NCBI GenBank assembly: GCA_963721105.1
Contig: CAVRHY010000017.1
Coordinates: forward strand, 1 to 64,000
Source of the DNA: Thermohalobaculum sp963721105
GTDB lineage: Bacteria > Pseudomonadota > Alphaproteobacteria > Rhodobacterales > Rhodobacteraceae
Length of the DNA stretch: 64,000 nt
Direction: 5' to 3'
Shown here: one piece after another, positions 45,520 to 54,777 of the stretch
Numbering within the stretch: the stretch's first letter is position 1
How the letters are laid out: each line of letters starts with the position of its first letter
Notes under the pieces: generated by a model
Seen by the model: only the letters and a program-made list of their open reading frames with translations
The model's database searches: none
What the model was told of the DNA's origin: nothing
Position numbers and translations under genes: made by a program

Positions 45520-48270
45520 ATGCCGGCTGTCCTGACGCACAAGGCGATCCTGCTGCTGGCCCGGGACCGGCTGGTGCAGATCCGCGACGTCACCGCCCGG
45601 ATGATCGAGCGCAAGCTCGTCGCCGGTACGCGGGTTCCGCTGATCGAGCACAGGATGAACCTGCTGGCCGACGCCGCCGTGCGGATGATGAACACGGTGC
45701 CGACGGCCGACGTCACCATGGCGCGCGCGCGCGACAGCGGCTTCGGCGGCGAGCCGGACGTCTTCGGCGGAGGCATCTCGAAGTTCGCCATCCTCGGCTG
45801 CATGGGCCCGGACCTGCCGGCGTTCGCCGAGGTCTTCCGGTCCGGTCAGGGCTGGGTGTTCGATACGGTCCACAAGGGCACTCCCGACTACAACCGCGAG
45901 GCGATGGTCGCCGGAACGACCGACATGGCGCTCGCCGTCCACCTCTCCGCGCTCATCAAGGTTCGCGAGACGATCGACGATCCCGATCCCGCGACGCGCG
46001 ACCGCAAGCGCGAGGAGGAGATGCGGAAGGCCCGCGCCTACGTGCTGGGCCATGTCTGCCATCTCGCCGGGGACATCGTCGCGCACCCGCTGATCAACGA
46101 TCTCGAATGGCACCTGGGCATCCCGGGCGCCGGGCACGTCTCGCATGGCGGGAACGAGGCGCTGATCGATGCTGCGGCCGCGCGCAAGGTCTTTCGCCGC
46201 GGCAGTACGCGCGAGGGACAGGCGTGGAGCGCGTGGTGGCCGACGGTGGACGATGTCCCGCCTTGGTTCGCCGATGCGTATAGCGAGGCGTTCAAGTCGG
46301 TCTACGGCACCGATCGGCCCACCGGCTTCAAGGACTTCGAGGACGACCTCGCCCGCTTCGGTCCGCCCGAGATGTCGCCCGACTTCGTCCGAAGCGGCGT
46401 CAGGACCTTTCGCGGCCTCGCGCTGACGGGCGGCTACGACTGGGGCTATGGCCACTGGTTCGGGATGCTGACGCTGGTAACGATCCCGCTGATGTTCGCC
46501 CCGCTGATCGCCTATGCGCTGCCGTACTCCCGGCAGTTCTTCGAGGCGCCGGACGACGCTGCAAAGGCATCCGGCGAGCGCGAGGCGTTCGAGCTGATGA
46601 CGCTTCCGCTCCAGCTCGGCTCGCTTCCGGCGCTGGTCTATGGCGCGGTGCTCTGCCCGTTCGCGCGGGGCGCGGGCGACCGGGCGATCGGCGGGACCGT
46701 CTTGCAGGCGGTCACGCTGGCCTCGCTGATCGTCTCGACGATCGACTCGGCGACGGCCGAAAAGCCGGACGCCGGCATCCCGGCCTGGGCGCGGTGGCTC
46801 TTCATCTTCGCCCCGCCGATGGTCTCGGAACTCGTCTACGGGATCCTGGCGATCGCCAACTCGACGACCGACTTCAAGCATCCTCGGCCGTTCATCGAGG
46901 AAAAGCCGGCCGGACGCCGGCAGTTGCTGAACCTGATCAACATGCTGCCGCTGGGGTTCTTCCTGGCGTTCTTCGTCGTCATCGTGCCGCTGTTCCTGGC
47001 CTGGGGGAAGCTCCTGGAGGACCCGGCAGAAGAGAACCCTCGCGGCATCGACAAGCCGGCGTTCTGGCTCGCCTTCGCCATGCACGCCCTCGGGGCGCTG
47101 GCGATCTGGATCGCCGTGCCATTCAAGCTGCGCGACCAGAAGATCCCCGAGAGCGTGCCGAACGATGTCTTCCCGCTGAAGAAGCATGCCGTGCGGCTGT
47201 TCGACGACACGACGCTTTTCGCCGACCCCGGATCGCCGGCGGCCCGGCGCGCGCGGTATTTCCCCTCTGACATCCGGCCGCTCGCCAGGCTCTGGTGGGA
47301 AGGCACGGGCAGCATGAAGATCCGCTCGGACCGCTTCGGCCTGACCTTCCAGCACGACGCCGCCGGCGCCGCCGAGCAGACGGTGCCGGGTCCGCTCGCG
47401 CCTGTTACGGTGGCGGAGTACCTGCAGTTCCTGCAGGACACGGTCGTCGACGGCGGCGGCACGGCCGGGGGCCTGCACGGCGCGGTCTTCGATGCCGAGG
47501 CGGTCGCCGCCTACCTGCTCCCGTCCGGCGCGACCTTCGCCGCGCATGGCGACCTCAAGGAGACCGAGGAAGCCAAGGTGACCGAGGTCTCGGCCGAGTT
47601 TCGCGACCTCGGCAGCAGCGATGCCGACGACGCCTATGTACTCTACCACGCGCCAAAGCCCGTGCAGGCGGTCAAGGGCGTTCCGCGCGGCAGCATCCGC
47701 CCGGCCGACGAGGCGCGGCTGCGCGAGGCGGAGGAGACGGTCGGCTACGACTATCTGGTCGATCCGCTGGTCGACGACCCGAAGACCTCGGATGCGCTGA
47801 TCTCGAAGGCCGCCGACCTGGGCGCGCTGCTCTGCATGGGTGCCGCCCACCACATGACCGCCGCACCCGCCGCCGACGATCGGGTCTACCAGATCTTCCG
47901 CAACTGGAGCCTCGACCGGCGTCGCGTCAACGAGTGGCGGATGATGGTCGAGGGCGGGGCGCTGAGCGACAAGAACGGCCCTGCCGACGGCTATGACGCC
48001 GCCATGCCGCAGGGCCTGCACGGCCCGATCTCGCCAGACCGCTACACGTCACCGGTCGCCACCGCCGACCCGGCCGTGCTGGCCGAGGCCGAGGAGACGG
48101 CGCGGACCAATGGCTGGATCAAGACCATGCGCGACTGGCTGGTAGCGGTCGAGGAGGGCGAGGACCTTCTCGCTACCACGCCGATCCGGCCGGGCACGCC
48201 CTCGAACCGGGCGCTCAGCCGGGCGCTGGCCTACATGTTCGACGCGTCCGACCCGGCGGGAGGGCCCTGA
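45520..48270 (+). CDS. Multi-pass membrane protein with N-terminal zinc-dependent phospholipase C domain
   Basis: A 916-residue intact protein from ATG 45520. Residues 1-200 carry the zinc-dependent PLC/S1-P1-like metal pattern: H7 (LTHKAILLLA), D98 (ILGCMGPDLP), H118 (FDTVHKG), then H178, H181, D185 and H189 in LGHVCHLAGDIVAHPLIND. Residues about 310-530 contain some six hydrophobic segments (MLTLVTIPLMFAPLIAYAL; MLPLGFFLAFFVVIVPLFLA; AFWLAFAMHALGALAIWIAV). The last 390 residues are soluble with no recognised domain. Such PLC domains cleave phospholipid headgroups or are non-enzymatic relatives. It lies inside the CIS operon, 4 bp after the 1108-aa gene, so it is a strong candidate for a membrane-acting effector or anchor. 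Confidence 0.8.
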   Translation: MPAVLTHKAILLLARDRLVQIRDVTARMIERKLVAGTRVPLIEHRMNLLADAAVRMMNTVPTADVTMARARDSGFGGEPDVFGGGISKFAILGCMGPDLPAFAEVFRSGQGWVFDTVHKGTPDYNREAMVAGTTDMALAVHLSALIKVRETIDDPDPATRDRKREEEMRKARAYVLGHVCHLAGDIVAHPLINDLEWHLGIPGAGHVSHGGNEALIDAAAARKVFRRGSTREGQAWSAWWPTVDDVPPWFADAYSEAFKSVYGTDRPTGFKDFEDDLARFGPPEMSPDFVRSGVRTFRGLALTGGYDWGYGHWFGMLTLVTIPLMFAPLIAYALPYSRQFFEAPDDAAKASGEREAFELMTLPLQLGSLPALVYGAVLCPFARGAGDRAIGGTVLQAVTLASLIVSTIDSATAEKPDAGIPAWARWLFIFAPPMVSELVYGILAIANSTTDFKHPRPFIEEKPAGRRQLLNLINMLPLGFFLAFFVVIVPLFLAWGKLLEDPAEENPRGIDKPAFWLAFAMHALGALAIWIAVPFKLRDQKIPESVPNDVFPLKKHAVRLFDDTTLFADPGSPAARRARYFPSDIRPLARLWWEGTGSMKIRSDRFGLTFQHDAAGAAEQTVPGPLAPVTVAEYLQFLQDTVVDGGGTAGGLHGAVFDAEAVAAYLLPSGATFAAHGDLKETEEAKVTEVSAEFRDLGSSDADDAYVLYHAPKPVQAVKGVPRGSIRPADEARLREAEETVGYDYLVDPLVDDPKTSDALISKAADLGALLCMGAAHHMTAAPAADDRVYQIFRNWSLDRRRVNEWRMMVEGGALSDKNGPADGYDAAMPQGLHGPISPDRYTSPVATADPAVLAEAEETARTNGWIKTMRDWLVAVEEGEDLLATTPIRPGTPSNRALSRALAYMFDASDPAGGP

Positions 48271-48271
48271 G

Positions 48272-49148
48272 ATGCCCGAGGTCGCCTTCCTCGACGCCGT
48301 CAGGGCCTATCTGGCAGGGCCGGCCGGGCTGTCCCCGGCGCCCGGCACGGTCGGCTTCGCAACGCCGGTGCAGGCAGACGCCCTGCCGCTGCTGGCGCTG
48401 TCGCTCGGCACCGTGTCGCGCCTCGATATCGGGTTGGGCGGAGGAGCGAGCGTGATCTCTGAGGGATCGCTGCCCGTGAGCTCGACGATCGATCTCGCCA
48501 ACCCCTTGCTGCCCGGGCCAGACGGGTTCATCCTGCTGGACGAGACCCGCCAGGTGCTGACCCTGCCGCATGGCGGCCTGATCCGCGCCGATGCGCTGGA
48601 CGGGGCGCTGGGGCCGGGCGATGTGTCGGTGACCGTCGCCGGGGCGCCGAGGACGCTGGTCGCGGGGCCGCCCGGACCGGGCGAGTTCTCGGTCGACCCG
48701 CTGGTGGGCGCGCTGACCTTCGGCGCGGCGCTTCCGGCGACGGGCGACGTCGTCGCCTCGTACCATCTGGGCGTCTGGGAGCGCTCGACGACGCTGATCC
48801 GCGGCGATCTCGACGTGAGCGCATGGGATACGGACCTGTCGCGGCTCGGCACGATCAGCGGGGCCGCCGTCCGGGCGCTGCTGCGCGGCACGGACGGTGC
48901 GCTGCCGGGCCTGCGCAAGATCCGGCTGGCCTCGCTCGGCGAGGTCGGCGACCCGCAGACGCAGCAGCCGCGTGCGCGCCGGCGCCCCGCACGGTTCGGC
49001 TTCGAGTTCGAGCACATTGTCGACGCGCCCGTCTCCTCCGGCGGGATCATCCGGAGAGTGCCGATCACGACAAGGCTGGCGGCCTTCGTCAGGGAGCCCG
49101 GATTCCGGCGCCCTGGTCGAGACCGTCGAGGTGGAAACCGAGGAATAA
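48272..49148 (+). CDS. CIS/tail protein upstream of sheath, terminator-like (3' frameshift)
   Basis: ATG 48272 starts 1 bp after the PLC gene. A beta-rich protein of about 291 residues: DAVRAYLAGPAGLSPAPGTV, VIRADAL-type strands, WERSTTLIRGDLDVSAWDTD and HIVDAPVSSGGIIRRVPITT. The frame shifts near 49100 and the natural ending DSGALVETVEVETEE stops at 49148, 22 bp before the sheath start. Position directly before the sheath suggests a tail-terminator or cap protein. I recognise no domain, so that role is inference. Confidence 0.6.
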
Positions 49149-49170
49149 GCAGGCGGAAAGGGCTGGAGCG

Positions 49171-50601
49171 ATGTCCGAGAGCATAGCCGAGATGATCATC
49201 CCCGGGACATATATCGAGGTCCGGGCCGAGGGGCTGATCGGTGTCGGCGGAATCAGCACCGGCACGATCGGCGTGGTCGGGACCGCCAATCGTGGGCCGC
49301 TGAACCAGGTCGTGACGCTCGGCAGCTTCGCCGAGGCGCTGGATACCTTCGGCGACTACGACGCCTTCCCGGCTAACCCGGGCAGCACGGCGCACCTGAC
49401 GCTGACGCGGACGCTGGAGCAGGCATTCCGCGGGGGCGCCTCGGACGTGCTGGCGGTGCGGGTGGCGAACCTCGCCGACGATGCCACGATGCGCTCGATG
49501 ACCTGGACAGTCGGCGGGGCCGACGGGACGCTGTTCACCCTGACAGCGACCTCGCCCGGAACCTGGGCCAACGACATTGTCGCGGCCCTGACGCCGGGGG
49601 CCGAGGGTGGCCCGGCACGGCTGACCCTGACGCAGGGGGCCCGCCGCGAGACCTTCGAGGGCACGACCGCCGAAGCGCTGGCCCGTGAGGTGAACGACGC
49701 CAGCAATTTCGTCACCGCCTCCGACCCGTCCGAGGAGAATGGGGGCGATGCCCCGACCTCCGTGACGCCGGCCGCCGCGGGGTCGGAGGGCGGCCCGGAC
49801 GGGGCCGGCGCTATGGGCACGCTGATCCCGCAGGTCGCCACCGGGCTGGGCCTGCTGGCTGAGCGCACGGTCAACATCCTGATCATTGCCGGCTACAACG
49901 CGGACATCATCGGCGGCACGGTTTTGGGCCATCTCGAGTCGACCGAGACGAACGGTAACGAGCGGATCGCGATCCTGGGCACCCGGGGCGACACGCTGGC
50001 GGAGGTCGCCGCCGACGCCAGCAGCATCTCGAACCGCCGCGCCGTGCTGGTCGCGCCCGGCATCCTGGCGCTGGACCGCGCCAGCCGCAGCCAGGTGCGC
50101 CTGCCGGCGGCGTACGCCGCCGCCGTCGTCGCCGGGCGCCTGTCGACGCTGGCACCGCATGTCAGCCTGACCAACAAGGACGTGGCGGTCGACGGACTTC
50201 GGACCGAGTACACGCGGGCCCAGCAGAAACAGCTGCTGCAGAACCGCGTGATGGCGCTGCACCGGAACCTGGGGTTCCGCGCGCTCCGCGGCATCACCAC
50301 GGATACCGGCCCGTTCACGCAGATCTCGGTGCGCCGGATCGTCGACTACGCCAAGGCCGGCGTCCGGATCGGCTCGAACCCGTATATCGGCCGGCTCAAC
50401 AACTCCCGCGTGCGCGCCGCGCTGAAGGCGACGCTGGACGGCTTCCTCAGCCAGATGGTGCTGGACGAGATGCTGATCAGCTACGAGCTCGAGGTCACGG
50501 CGAGCCGGGCGCAGGAGATCGCCGGGGTCGCCGCCGTCATCATGACGCTGCGCCCGACGTTCTCGATCGACTTCATCCGCGTGACGATGAACCTCGAATG
50601 A
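49171..50601 (+). CDS. Contractile tail sheath protein (main operon)
   Basis: A 476-residue intact protein from ATG 49171. The N-terminus IIPGTYIEVRAEGLIGVGGI, followed by GTANRGPLNQVVTLGSFAEA and LEQAFRGGASDVLAVRVAN, is the sheath pattern. The C-terminal sheath domain (NRVMALHRNLGFRALRGITT, ISVRRIVDYAKAGVRIGSNP, AALKATLDGFLSQMVLDEML) ends in the strand-exchange arm FSIDFIRVTMNLE. The sheath subunits surround the tube and contract to drive it into a target. It is followed by the tube gene as in Mu-like and P2-like tails. Confidence 0.92.
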   Translation: MSESIAEMIIPGTYIEVRAEGLIGVGGISTGTIGVVGTANRGPLNQVVTLGSFAEALDTFGDYDAFPANPGSTAHLTLTRTLEQAFRGGASDVLAVRVANLADDATMRSMTWTVGGADGTLFTLTATSPGTWANDIVAALTPGAEGGPARLTLTQGARRETFEGTTAEALAREVNDASNFVTASDPSEENGGDAPTSVTPAAAGSEGGPDGAGAMGTLIPQVATGLGLLAERTVNILIIAGYNADIIGGTVLGHLESTETNGNERIAILGTRGDTLAEVAADASSISNRRAVLVAPGILALDRASRSQVRLPAAYAAAVVAGRLSTLAPHVSLTNKDVAVDGLRTEYTRAQQKQLLQNRVMALHRNLGFRALRGITTDTGPFTQISVRRIVDYAKAGVRIGSNPYIGRLNNSRVRAALKATLDGFLSQMVLDEMLISYELEVTASRAQEIAGVAAVIMTLRPTFSIDFIRVTMNLE

Positions 50602-50624
50602 TCCTGCCTGGAGGAGGATGACCC

Positions 50625-51119
50625 ATGGCCAACAATGTCTATCGCGGATCCGACGGCACGATCTCGCTGGCCGCCGAGACCGGACCCGAAGGCGACCTCG
50701 CCCAGGCGATCAACGACGAGTACGGGCTGACCCCGGTCGGCCGCGTGCGCGGCGTGACGGTCGAGGTCACGTCCGATGTCGAGCCGTTCCACGAACTGGG
50801 CCAGCGCTTCGCGACCGAGCTGCGCCCCGGCAACATCAACGTCTCGGGCGTCATCGAGCGGGCGCATGTCAACGGCGCGCTGCTGAAGCTGATGCTGGGC
50901 GACGCCGCGGCCTCGCGCCCCGCCGGCACGTTCCCCAGCCCGTCCTTCAACCTCAACCTCAGGCTCGAGAACCCCTCGATCCCCGGCAACACGGCGACCG
51001 TGACGGTGATGGGGGTCAAGCTGAACTCATGGGCCTATACGCTGCCCGAGGACGACTTCGTCATGGAGAAGGTCGGCTTCAAGGCGCTGTGGGTGAAGGT
51101 CGAGGACACCGCGGCGTGA
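50625..51119 (+). CDS. Tail tube protein
   Basis: A 164-residue intact protein from ATG 50625 with GGAGGAGG upstream. It has beta-rich tube-fold texture: DGTISLAAETGPEGDLAQAI, VTVEVTSDVEPFHELGQRFA, INVSGVIERAHVNGALLKLM and LENPSIPGNTATVTVMGVKL. It follows the sheath gene directly, as tube subunits do, and its size is right for gp19/FII-like tube proteins. It should form the inner tube ejected on contraction. Confidence 0.88.
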   Translation: MANNVYRGSDGTISLAAETGPEGDLAQAINDEYGLTPVGRVRGVTVEVTSDVEPFHELGQRFATELRPGNINVSGVIERAHVNGALLKLMLGDAAASRPAGTFPSPSFNLNLRLENPSIPGNTATVTVMGVKLNSWAYTLPEDDFVMEKVGFKALWVKVEDTAA

Positions 51120-51135
51120 CGGGCGGAGAACTGCC

Positions 51136-51627
51136 ATGACCGCTGCCGAGCAGATGCTCAGCGCCGACGACCTGCTGCAGGGCGCCAGCGTCACGCACCG
51201 CGTCGAGGTGCCCGCGTCGCTGCTGGGCGCCGGCAACGGCAGGGCGCCCGGCGAGGTGGTGCTCCGGCCGCTGACGGTGCGCGACGTGCGCCGCGTGAAC
51301 CAGGCGGCCAAGGACCAGCAGGTGCTGGCGAGCGTGCTGATGGTCCAGCAGTCGCTGGTCGAGCCGGCGCTGACCGTCGAGCAGGTGGGCGCACTGTCGG
51401 CCGGTCTGGTCAAGCACCTGCTGGACCACGTCAACCGGCTGAGCGGGCTGGACCTGGGCGAGGACGACCTCGAGCGGGCGGTGCGCGCGCCGATGGCGCG
51501 GGCCTGCTTCGTGCTGGCGCGCGAGTTCGGCTGGACCCCGGCCGAATGCGCCGAGCTGACGGTCGGCCAGGTGCTGCTGTACCTGGAGATGCTGGCGCGC
51601 GGCGAGCGTCCGGGAGAGGACTCGTGA
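51136..51627 (+). CDS. Tail assembly chaperone-like protein
   Basis: A 163-residue intact protein from ATG 51136, directly after the tube gene. The first half (VLRPLTVRDVRRVNQAAKDQ) and helical second half (FVLAREFGWTPAECAELTVG, then VLLYLEMLARG) resemble tail assembly chaperones of Mu-like phages (Phage_TAC type). Position supports this. No frameshift site linking it to the next gene is evident; the next gene overlaps it by GTGA. Confidence 0.65.
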   Translation: MTAAEQMLSADDLLQGASVTHRVEVPASLLGAGNGRAPGEVVLRPLTVRDVRRVNQAAKDQQVLASVLMVQQSLVEPALTVEQVGALSAGLVKHLLDHVNRLSGLDLGEDDLERAVRAPMARACFVLAREFGWTPAECAELTVGQVLLYLEMLARGERPGEDS

Positions 51628-52515
51628 GCACCCGACCGCATCGGATGATCGCGGCACTGGTCCGCGGCGGCGGAGCGGCGGCGCGGCTCGAGGCGGCGCT
51701 GGCCAGGTCCGAGCAGGCCTTCGCCGCGCTGGAGGCCGATCTCTCCACGCATCCGCTCTGCCTTCCCGGCGCAGGGGCGTCGCTGGCGCCCGCCATCGAG
51801 CCGGGCGGTCGACTGGCCGTCGTGCTGGCGCGCCTCGCGCAGGCGCGAGGCGCCGTGGGCCAAGCCGGCGCCGCGAGTCATTCCCTCTTCCCCACCGACG
51901 CGGTCGCGCGCCCCCGCTCGACCGCAGGCGAGCCGCCTGCCCTCGGCGGCGGCGACGAAATCGCCCCAGCGCTCGACGGACAGCGCAGCCGCCTCCGCCC
52001 ACGCCACAAGGGGGCTGGGGCTTGGCATCGCCGACGGGACGCCGGCAATGGCACCTGCCGGATCACCCGATCGCCCCGCCGATCGCTGGTCGCGGGACGG
52101 ACGGCAGGCGCCGCCGGCCAAGCGCCCGGCCTTCGCGCGCGCCGACGACCCGGTCCTCGTCGCTGCCGCGGCGCGGCCGGTTGCGCCGCAGCGCGCCGAC
52201 GGCATCGCCGACCTCGTCGCCAGGGTGTTCTCCGAGGGTCCAGGCGACTTTTCCGTGCTGCCCCCGGCAGCGGCCGTGGCCGAGACGCCGGCGGTCCGGA
52301 TGGTCGCGCACGTGCTGGCCCGCATCGCGGAGCGCAGGCGGGCCGGGATCTCTGCGCCGACGACCGCCCTGACCTCAGCGGGGACCGCCATCCGCGACGT
52401 CTCCCACCTCGGCGCGCACCGCGGAGAGGGCGCGCCGGCGCCTGCCGGGCGGCGTCACGCCGATGCCCGCGCCCCGGAACGGACTCGAACGCCTCCTCGC
52501 GCGCGGCCGGCGTGA
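51624..52515 (+). CDS. Unknown tail protein in tape-measure position (one frameshift)
   Basis: GTG 51624 overlaps the chaperone stop. The first part, RLEAALARSEQAFAALEADL, is helical; after a G-rich run near 52005-52020 the frame shifts and continues LGIADGTPAMAPAGSPDRPA, DGIADLVARVFSEGPGDFSV and ETPAVRMVAHVLARIAERRR. The remainder is Pro/Ala-rich linker. The stop at 52515 overlaps the next ORF by 53 bp. Third-position bias moves to that ORF's frame right at 52463, so the two could be one protein with a second frameshift. Tape-measure genes usually sit here, but this protein is short. Confidence 0.5.
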
Positions 52516-52765
52516 GAACCTGATCCCGGCGGGGCAGGGCGCGGGGTTCGAGGCCTGGCAGGCGCTCGACCACCCGGCCGGGCCGGCGCGGCACACGGCG
52601 CCGGCCGCCGAACTGGCCCTGGCCCTCCGCGATCTCCGCACCGGCCGGCCGCCCGCCGGCGACGCAACGGCCGCCCCCGAACCGGAGGCGTTCGCCCGCG
52701 CCCTGACCGACCTGCTCCGGCGCGAGGCGCGCAGCGCCGGCATCGATCTGAAGGGAGGGCGCTGA
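52463..52765 (+). CDS. Small tail-operon protein, unknown
   Basis: A 100-residue ORF from ATG 52463: NGLERLLARGRRENLIPAGQ, AGFEAWQALDHPAGPARHTA, then ALALRDLRTGRPPAGDAT and a C-terminal helix FARALTDLLRREARSAG. Its stop overlaps the hub start (TGATG). No family is recognised. It may be the C-terminal part of the preceding gene if a frameshift is present. Confidence 0.5.
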   Translation: MPAPRNGLERLLARGRRENLIPAGQGAGFEAWQALDHPAGPARHTAPAAELALALRDLRTGRPPAGDATAAPEPEAFARALTDLLRREARSAGIDLKGGR

Positions 52766-53743
52766 TGGCATACGCCTTCCGCCCGAATGCCGTGGCCGAG
52801 ATCGCCGGCCGATCGCTGACGGCGGCCGAGGCGGGGCTGCAGCGCCTGTCCGTCTCGCTGGGGCTCGGCTGCCACGGCCGCGCCGAGCTTGACGCTGTGG
52901 CCGGGCAGCGCCTTCGCCGACGCGGGTCCGGGCGACACGGTGGCGCTCTCGATCGGGCCCGCCGGCGACGAGCTTCCGGTCCTGACTGGCACCGTCACGG
53001 CCAGGCACAGCGAGCGCGATGCGGTGGTGATCGAGGCGCTCGACCTGTCGGGCGCGCTCGGCCGCGCCCGCACGACCATCACGTTCGAGGAGACGCGGCT
53101 TGGCGACATCGTCCGGCGCATCGCCGACGAGGCCTCGATGCAGGCGGACACGGACGCGACCGAGACGCTGTCGATCTACTATGTCCAGGCGCACCGGCCC
53201 CTATGGGACCACCTGCGCGACCTCTCGACGCTGACCGGCCGGGATCTCGCGGTCGATGCGGACGGCGTCCTCCTGTTCCGCAAGCCCGAGGGCGGCACCA
53301 CGCGGACGCTGCGCTACGGGGCCGAGCTGATTTCCTGGCGGGTGACCGGGGAGGAGGCGCCGCTCGCCATCGCCCGCGCGGCCCACGGCACGGCCTCGGT
53401 CAGCGGGAACTGGCACTGGGTCGACCCCGACCCGCTGGGCGAGGAGCCTGGGCCCGCGCGGGTCGAGGGCGTGCTGACCGACCGCGACATGGCCGCGACG
53501 GCGACGGATGCGGCGACCGGACGGTCCGAACGCGCAGCGCTCGGCGGCTGGCTGCTAGTCACCGGCGACGCCGAGATCCGCCCGGCCGACAGTGCGGCCG
53601 TCACCGATCTGCCCGGCGGGGATCCGGATCCGCTGCGCATCCGCACGGTGCGCCACAGCCTGGACGGCGTCACGGGGTTCACGACGCTGCTGGAAGTCGA
53701 GGGCGGCGGCACCGCCGGCGGGCTGCTCGGGGGGCTGCTGTGA
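52765..53743 (+). CDS. Baseplate hub protein, phage gpD/gp27-like (one frameshift)
   Basis: ATG 52765 begins AYAFRPNAVAEIAGRSLTAA and continues to RAEL. One extra base in a TT run near 52890 shifts the frame, and the next frame reads TLWPGSAFADAGPGDTVALS. Hub landmarks follow: a second barrel (VLTGTVTARHSERDAVVIEA), the linker helix RLGDIVRRIADEASMQADTD and the domain LRDLSTLTGRDLAVDADGVL. These match late-control gpD-type proteins that trimerise and connect the tube to the spike. It is followed immediately by the spike gene with GTGA overlap. Confidence 0.85.
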
Positions 53744-54435
53744 GCACGCTGATCGACACGCTGCGCGAGATCATCCGACAGGAGATCGATGCCCGCCGCC
53801 AGCCCGAGCTGGGCATCGTGCTGGAGGTCTTCCCTGGCGACGGCGGCGACGGGAACCATCAGGCGGACATCAGGCTGCGGCAGAGCGGGCTCAAGCTGCG
53901 CCGCGTCCCGGTCGCGGTTGCGCGCCCCGGGGTTTCGCTGCTGCCGCGCGTTGGAGACCCGGTCGTTGTCGTGTTCCTCGATGGCGACCTGGCGCAGCCC
54001 GTCGTCCTCGGCTCGATCCATTCCAGCGCCGAGCAGCCACCAGAGGCCGGGCCGCTCGACGCTGTCTACAAGCCCGCGGACGCCGAGGACTCGGGCGTCC
54101 GCCGCGTGCACATCGAGACGCCGTCGGGCGGCACGGTCACGCTGGACGACGAGAAGCTGACGGTGACGCTGGGCGGGACCGAGATGGTCATCAACCAGGA
54201 CGGCGACGTTGCGATCAGCGCGGCGGGGTCGATCTCCCTGGTGGCTGACGGCGACGTCTCGATCGAGGCCGGCGGGTCGGTCTCGGTCAAGGCCAACCAG
54301 GACGTGACTATCGAGGCGCAGGCTAACCTGAGCGCCAAGGCCAATGCCACCGCGACCCTCGAGGCCGCGGCGTCCGGAAAGCTGAAGGCGGCCAGCCTGA
54401 CGATTGCCGGCATGGTCAATTTCAGCGCGAGTTAG
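53740..54435 (+). CDS. Baseplate spike protein, gpV/VgrG-C-like
   Basis: A 231-residue protein from GTG 53740, overlapping the hub stop. An OB-fold domain (LGIVLEVFPGDGGDGNHQAD, VARPGVSLLPRVGDPVVVVF and VLGSIHSSAEQPP) is followed by an intertwined beta-helix of short repeats (INQDGDVAISAAGSISLVAD, DGDVSIEAGGSVSVKANQD). This is the standard central spike that pierces the target envelope. The PAAR gene next to it supplies the tip. Confidence 0.9.
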   Translation: MSTLIDTLREIIRQEIDARRQPELGIVLEVFPGDGGDGNHQADIRLRQSGLKLRRVPVAVARPGVSLLPRVGDPVVVVFLDGDLAQPVVLGSIHSSAEQPPEAGPLDAVYKPADAEDSGVRRVHIETPSGGTVTLDDEKLTVTLGGTEMVINQDGDVAISAAGSISLVADGDVSIEAGGSVSVKANQDVTIEAQANLSAKANATATLEAAASGKLKAASLTIAGMVNFSAS

Positions 54436-54444
54436 GAGGAGGCG

Positions 54445-54777
54445 ATGTCGGGTCCACCTGTCTCCCTCGGATGCGCGGTCAGCCTCAGCCCCGGCATGGC
54501 CGGGCCGCCGGACACCGGCTTCATCTCGGTCGTCCCGCAGGCGATCGTCTCGGGCGGCGGGATGCCCTTCGCGGTCTCGGGCTCGCTCTGCCAGATGGTG
54601 AACTCGGTCTCCGGGGCGCCCTACGTTCTGCCGATCGGGCCGCTCGGCTCCACATCCTTCAAGATCAACGGCCAGGCGCTGGTGCGCATCGGCGACATGA
54701 TCCCCTCGGGGCCCGGCGTGCTGACGATCATCGGCCCGCCAGTCGCGCCCTTCGTCGTCGACGGAGGGGCGCCGTGA
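54445..54777 (+). CDS. PAAR-like spike tip protein
   Basis: A 110-residue protein from ATG 54445 with TTAGGAGGAGGC upstream. Gly/Pro-rich short beta turns, with repeated G/S pattern as in PAAR cones (ISVVPQAIVSGGGMPFAVSG, ALVRIGDMIPSGPGVLTIIG). It directly follows the spike gene and overlaps the gp25 gene. The usual metal-binding His residues of canonical PAAR proteins are not evident, so it may be of a divergent PAAR or DUF4280-like type. Confidence 0.75.
   Translation: MSGPPVSLGCAVSLSPGMAGPPDTGFISVVPQAIVSGGGMPFAVSGSLCQMVNSVSGAPYVLPIGPLGSTSFKINGQALVRIGDMIPSGPGVLTIIGPPVAPFVVDGGAP

Noticed and set aside
45493..48021. Very long open frame on the minus strand opposite the PLC gene
   Set aside because: It is an antisense shadow typical of GC-rich genes: Arg/Gly/His-rich with no motifs, while the plus strand has a clear domain, membrane segments and operon spacing. 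The same applies to 60547-62769 and 43431-44708.
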